From Streptomyces katrae (lineage in GTDB: Bacteria; Actinomycetota; Actinomycetes; Streptomycetales; Streptomycetaceae), in assembly GCF_000717655.1 (NCBI RefSeq), contig NZ_JNZY01000067.1, positions 1 to 18,087 on the forward strand: a DNA stretch of 18,087 bases, read 5' to 3'. Positions 14,978 to 18,087 of the stretch are shown here, piece after piece. The stretch's first letter is position 1; each line of letters begins with the position of its first letter. Position numbers and translations under genes: made by a program. Under the pieces are notes generated by a model. The model searched no databases. It was not told the origin of the DNA and was given only the letters and a program-made list of their open reading frames with translations.

Positions 14978-17953
14978 ATGCCGAAGTCGGGCGGCGGGGC
15001 GTACAAGTGGGTGTGGGGCAAGACGCAGGACCGGTGGAGGTACCCCGAAGGGCAGCGGGGCTGGAACCCACTGCTGGCCCACCTGCTCGACACGGGCGCC
15101 ACGGCACGGGAGCTCTGGGACCGCTACCTGCCGGACAACGTCCGCACCGTGCTCACGGAAGCGTTCGGCGGCGGTGACGCGGCCACGGCGCGCGCAGTCG
15201 TGCCATTCCTGGCTGCGCTCCACGATCTCGGCAAGGCGGCCCCCGCATTCCTCAGACAGTTCGACCAAAGGGACACCCGGTCCCACCTGCGCAAGGCGCG
15301 ACAGGTGTGGGAGGAAGAGGCGCGCTCCCACGGCGTTCCGCTCCCGGCCACGTGGGAGGGGCTGTACTGGGCACACCACCAGCACATCACGGCAGCCACG
15401 CTCCCCCGCCTACTCGGCTGCGACTGCCCCGTGGCGAACGGCCAGCGCTGTAGGGCACCTGAGCACCAGGGCCTGTACGACGTCGCGTATGCGCTGGGCG
15501 GACACCACGGTCATGTCCCCGGAGCGGAGACCGTCGGTACGGCGGCCATCGCCCGCGGAGGCGCGAACTGGGACAAGGTACGAGCAGACCTCGTCGAGGT
15601 GACGGCCGCGATGCTGGGAGTCGACCTGCCACATCTCGCGGCAGCAGTGGCCCCGGTCAAGCCCGCGGCGCTGATCCACCTCACGGGGCTGGTCATCCTG
15701 AGCGACTGGATCGCCTCGAACGACGACAGGTACCCCTACGCGGACCTGGCTGATTCGGACGAGGCGTGGTGGCAGGCGGCCCAGAACCGCGCCAAGGACG
15801 CCCTGACAGCACTGTGCCTCGACAGGTGGAAGCCCACCAAGGCGACGTGGCAGCAGCTGTGGCCCGGAACTGAGCCACGTCCCGTCCAGGCTGCGGTGAT
15901 GGACCTGATGCCTCCCGCAGGACCGACACTGGTCGTCGTCGAAGCCCCTCCGGCCTCGGGCAAGACCCGTCTCGCCCTGTGGTGCGCCCACTATCTGGCG
16001 TCCCGCAACGGCTACCAGGGGCTCTACATCGCCATGCCCACGAAGGCGGACACGGGCCGGATCGCCGAAGAGGTGAAGCAGTTCATGCAGGCAGCGGTGG
16101 CGGACGGGGACGCCACCCTTGCAGTCGTCCAAGCCGACGCCATCGAGCAGCAGATCGTCTACGACCTGATCGACGCGGAGCGGCCGGCCCAGGAGAAAAG
16201 CTCGCCCCTCGACGCCCTGGCAGCAGGCGCCCTCAACACCTTGGAGTCCGACGAAGACGAGCACGATCCCGCGGGAACTTCGGCAGCGGACGAGCACCGG
16301 GGGCGCGACAGGGCCGTCATGGACCCCTGGTACCTGAACCGGTGTGTGGGGCTCATGGCCACCTTCGGGGTGGGCACCATCGATGAGGTCATGCTGGCCG
16401 CTCAGCCGTCCAAGCACTGGATGCTGAGGCTCTTCGGGCTCTCGTGCAAGACCGTCGTCATCGACGAGGCGCACGCCTATGAGCTGTACCAGCAGGACCT
16501 GCTGGGCACCACCGTGCAATGGCTCGCCGATGCGGGCTCGTCCGTCGTCGTCCTGTCCAACGCCCTGCCTGCGGCGGTACGGACGGCGCTCACCGCGTCC
16601 TGGTGCGCCGGTCTGCAGGTCGAAGCCGCCGACGCGGGTGACGAAGGCCCGGTCACGGTTGTCGACGCAGCCGGACACGTCAGGCGTGGCGGCCCGCTGC
16701 CCGCCGACGCCCCGCAGAACGTCACGACGCTCCGCCTGCGGCGCCAGGAGGATCCTGCCGGCCTCGCCTCGGAGCTCCTGGACAAGGCGCGGAGCGGCGG
16801 CTGCATGGGCGTGGTGCGCAACCGGGTCGACAAAGCTGTAGCCCTGTACCGGGCAGCACTCGCGAACGCAGCTGCCCATGGCTGGGACGAGTCGGAGATC
16901 CTCCTGCTGCACGAGCAGTTCCAGACTCATCAGCAGAAGTCCACTGAGGAACGGATCCGCTCCCTCCTCGGAGACCGTGCCGCATCCCGGCCCCACAGGC
17001 TGCTGGTGATCACCACTCAAGGAACAGCGCAGGCCGTGGACTTCGATTTCATGGTGTCCGACCTGGCTCCGGTCGATCTCCTCATCGAACGGATGGGCAA
17101 CCTCCACCGCAATCCCGAGAACACCGGACAACGCCGAACCTGGTGCAGGCTTCCACAGCTGGACGTCCTCTTCCAAGCCGATCCACAAGAGCCTGACCTC
17201 CCCCTAGTTGAACCGCCTCGCCTACATCCGGGACGGGGCGCAGGCAACCTCGACGGCTTGGCCTACGCCCCGTACGCCCTGGCCGCAACCTTCCGAACCC
17301 TGCGGAGCAAGTGCGATCAGCAGGGGCGCATCAGCCTGTGCCTGCCCCGGGACGCCGCCGGACTCATCGCGAGCGTGTACGAGACACGCCAGACAGGCGA
17401 AGGCACGTGGGCGACGCTCTTGGACCGGACGTGGAACGCCTGGCTGGTGGCGCTTGCCGGGGAACGCCTTGCGGCCGACGACAACGGAGTACGCCCTTAC
17501 GTCGAGGGCCACCCCGCGACCGTGGGATGGCTCATCTCAGGTGAGCTGAACGGCGCCGGAGAAAGGGGCGGCGTGGACGGGCTCCGCGCCCTTCCCCGGC
17601 TCAGCATCCCCCCGGTGAACGCCGTGTGCCTCTATCAGCATGGCGAGGAACTGACCTACGACGCTGAAGGCAAGTTGCGGGCGAAGTTCTACAGTGATCG
17701 ACAGCTGAAGAAGGGCGTACCGCCTGCGGTTGAGCGGCAGGTGAAGCGGAACCTCCTGCTGCACACGGTTTCCATGCCGGGGAATTGGTTCGAGGGGAAT
17801 GGCAGGCTGCCGGCCCCGAAACCCTGGCCCCGCCGGACGTACAAGCCGCTCGACCGCTGGAATGTCCTGCTCTTCGATGCCACGGGAGCATGCGTCTTCG
17901 GCCTGGCCGGCCGAGTCCACTACGATCCGGCGACCGGCCTGCGCAGGCTGTGA
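14978..17953 (+). CDS. cas3: CRISPR-associated nuclease-helicase Cas3 (type I-E)
   Basis: The protein has 991 residues. The N-terminal HD nuclease domain has His35, His82-Asp83 (LHDLGK), the AHHQH motif at 132-136, GGHHGH at 174-179 and LSDWIAS at 241-247: all the metal-site elements. The superfamily-2 helicase follows, with Walker A APPASGKT (323-330), IDEAHAY (495-501) and the family's VGTIDEVMLAAQPSKHW segment. A C-terminal domain of about 270 residues follows. Cas3 is recruited by Cascade-bound DNA and degrades it. Several helicase motifs differ from consensus: SNA (527-529) for SAT in motif III, TQGTAQAVDFDF (680-691) in motif V, and ERMGNLHRN (704-712) for QRxGRxHRH in motif VI. Start: ATG 5-7 nt after GAGGGG. 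It is transcribed away from the Cascade genes. Confidence 0.95.
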   Translation: MPKSGGGAYKWVWGKTQDRWRYPEGQRGWNPLLAHLLDTGATARELWDRYLPDNVRTVLTEAFGGGDAATARAVVPFLAALHDLGKAAPAFLRQFDQRDTRSHLRKARQVWEEEARSHGVPLPATWEGLYWAHHQHITAATLPRLLGCDCPVANGQRCRAPEHQGLYDVAYALGGHHGHVPGAETVGTAAIARGGANWDKVRADLVEVTAAMLGVDLPHLAAAVAPVKPAALIHLTGLVILSDWIASNDDRYPYADLADSDEAWWQAAQNRAKDALTALCLDRWKPTKATWQQLWPGTEPRPVQAAVMDLMPPAGPTLVVVEAPPASGKTRLALWCAHYLASRNGYQGLYIAMPTKADTGRIAEEVKQFMQAAVADGDATLAVVQADAIEQQIVYDLIDAERPAQEKSSPLDALAAGALNTLESDEDEHDPAGTSAADEHRGRDRAVMDPWYLNRCVGLMATFGVGTIDEVMLAAQPSKHWMLRLFGLSCKTVVIDEAHAYELYQQDLLGTTVQWLADAGSSVVVLSNALPAAVRTALTASWCAGLQVEAADAGDEGPVTVVDAAGHVRRGGPLPADAPQNVTTLRLRRQEDPAGLASELLDKARSGGCMGVVRNRVDKAVALYRAALANAAAHGWDESEILLLHEQFQTHQQKSTEERIRSLLGDRAASRPHRLLVITTQGTAQAVDFDFMVSDLAPVDLLIERMGNLHRNPENTGQRRTWCRLPQLDVLFQADPQEPDLPLVEPPRLHPGRGAGNLDGLAYAPYALAATFRTLRSKCDQQGRISLCLPRDAAGLIASVYETRQTGEGTWATLLDRTWNAWLVALAGERLAADDNGVRPYVEGHPATVGWLISGELNGAGERGGVDGLRALPRLSIPPVNAVCLYQHGEELTYDAEGKLRAKFYSDRQLKKGVPPAVERQVKRNLLLHTVSMPGNWFEGNGRLPAPKPWPRRTYKPLDRWNVLLFDATGACVFGLAGRVHYDPATGLRRL

Positions 17954-18008
17954 CACCGCGGCCGTCAATGTTTCGCGGGCTGGGCCATCGCCCTCTCACC
18001 GCCCCGAC

Positions 18009-18024
18009 TTTGTCCGCGGACAAA
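18009..18024. promoter_or_regulatory. 16-bp perfect palindrome, likely operator
   Basis: TTTGTCCGCGGACAAA is a perfect inverted repeat, 32 bp upstream of the next gene's first ATG and 55 bp after the cas3 stop. Its left half overlaps a TTGTCC that could serve as a -35 box. A dimeric repressor such as a TetR-like protein would bind such a site; the regulator is not identifiable here. Confidence 0.55.
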
Positions 18025-18056
18025 AGTCTGCCCCTCGACGTTCACGCCATGGCAGC

Positions 18057-18087
18057 ATGGGCCGCATGACGACCATCAGAAAGGTCC
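18057..18087 (+). CDS. start of an unidentified gene (partial)
   Basis: A frame opens at ATG 18057 (MGRMTTIRKV...), with a second in-frame ATG at 18066. It runs off the window after about ten codons. The ribosome site is poor for both starts, and identity cannot be judged. The palindrome just upstream supports a regulated gene here, possibly the gene for the regulator itself. Confidence 0.4.
   Translation, partial: MGRMTTIRKV

Noticed and set aside
15410..17188. 592-codon minus-strand open frame inside cas3
   Set aside because: Antisense shadow of a well-supported cas3 with intact domain order; no ribosome site or family resemblance.

Overview
The window is high-GC actinobacterial DNA, most likely from Streptomyces. 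Support comes from the strong third-position G/C bias, frequent GTG starts with ATGA/GTGA stop-start overlaps, GGAGG-type ribosome sites, and several protein types familiar from Streptomyces accessory regions (DUF5958, leucine-rich-repeat-variant protein, XRE-regulator/flavoprotein pair). It looks like a genomic island under decay: insertion-sequence remnants, broken genes and small cryptic operons on the left, and a well-kept CRISPR-Cas type I-E effector locus on the right.

Left part (1-2.9 kb): the 3' end of an IS5-type transposase with a hairpin; a minus-strand conserved hypothetical gene; about 0.5 kb of apparent gene debris; an orphan barstar-like inhibitor gene; then a frameshifted, internally deleted IS5-type transposase pseudogene. 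The pseudogene runs straight into a very short CRISPR array of type I-E repeats at 2618-2828: three good repeats plus one degenerate terminal repeat, read on the minus strand with a leader at about 2829-2931.

Middle (2.9-9.7 kb): a minus-strand hypothetical gene just upstream of the CRISPR leader; a three-gene plus-strand operon of small cytosolic proteins with 4-nt overlaps (3997-5047); a leucine-rich-repeat-variant protein; a putative zinc-ribbon protein; a relict mobile-element end cutting off a flavoprotein gene that follows a broken XRE-type regulator; a 45-codon small gene with a perfect Shine-Dalgarno and a strong terminator; and a translationally coupled three-gene operon consisting of a 223-aa unknown, a Fic-domain protein with an altered active-site motif, and a DUF5958 protein.

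Right part (9.7-18 kb): cse1-cse2-cas7-cas5-cas6e on the minus strand, divergent from cas3 on the plus strand, with a 71-bp shared promoter region. The five Cascade genes encode the crRNA-processing and DNA-surveillance complex, and Cas3 is the nuclease-helicase recruited to degrade bound DNA. The adaptation genes cas1 and cas2, which usually follow cas6e, are absent: a hairpin and the Fic operon occupy that place. The short, eroded array fits a system that keeps interference genes but no longer acquires spacers locally. The Cas3 helicase motifs also deviate from consensus at several places. The window ends in a 16-bp perfect palindrome, a likely operator, just upstream of the start of another gene.
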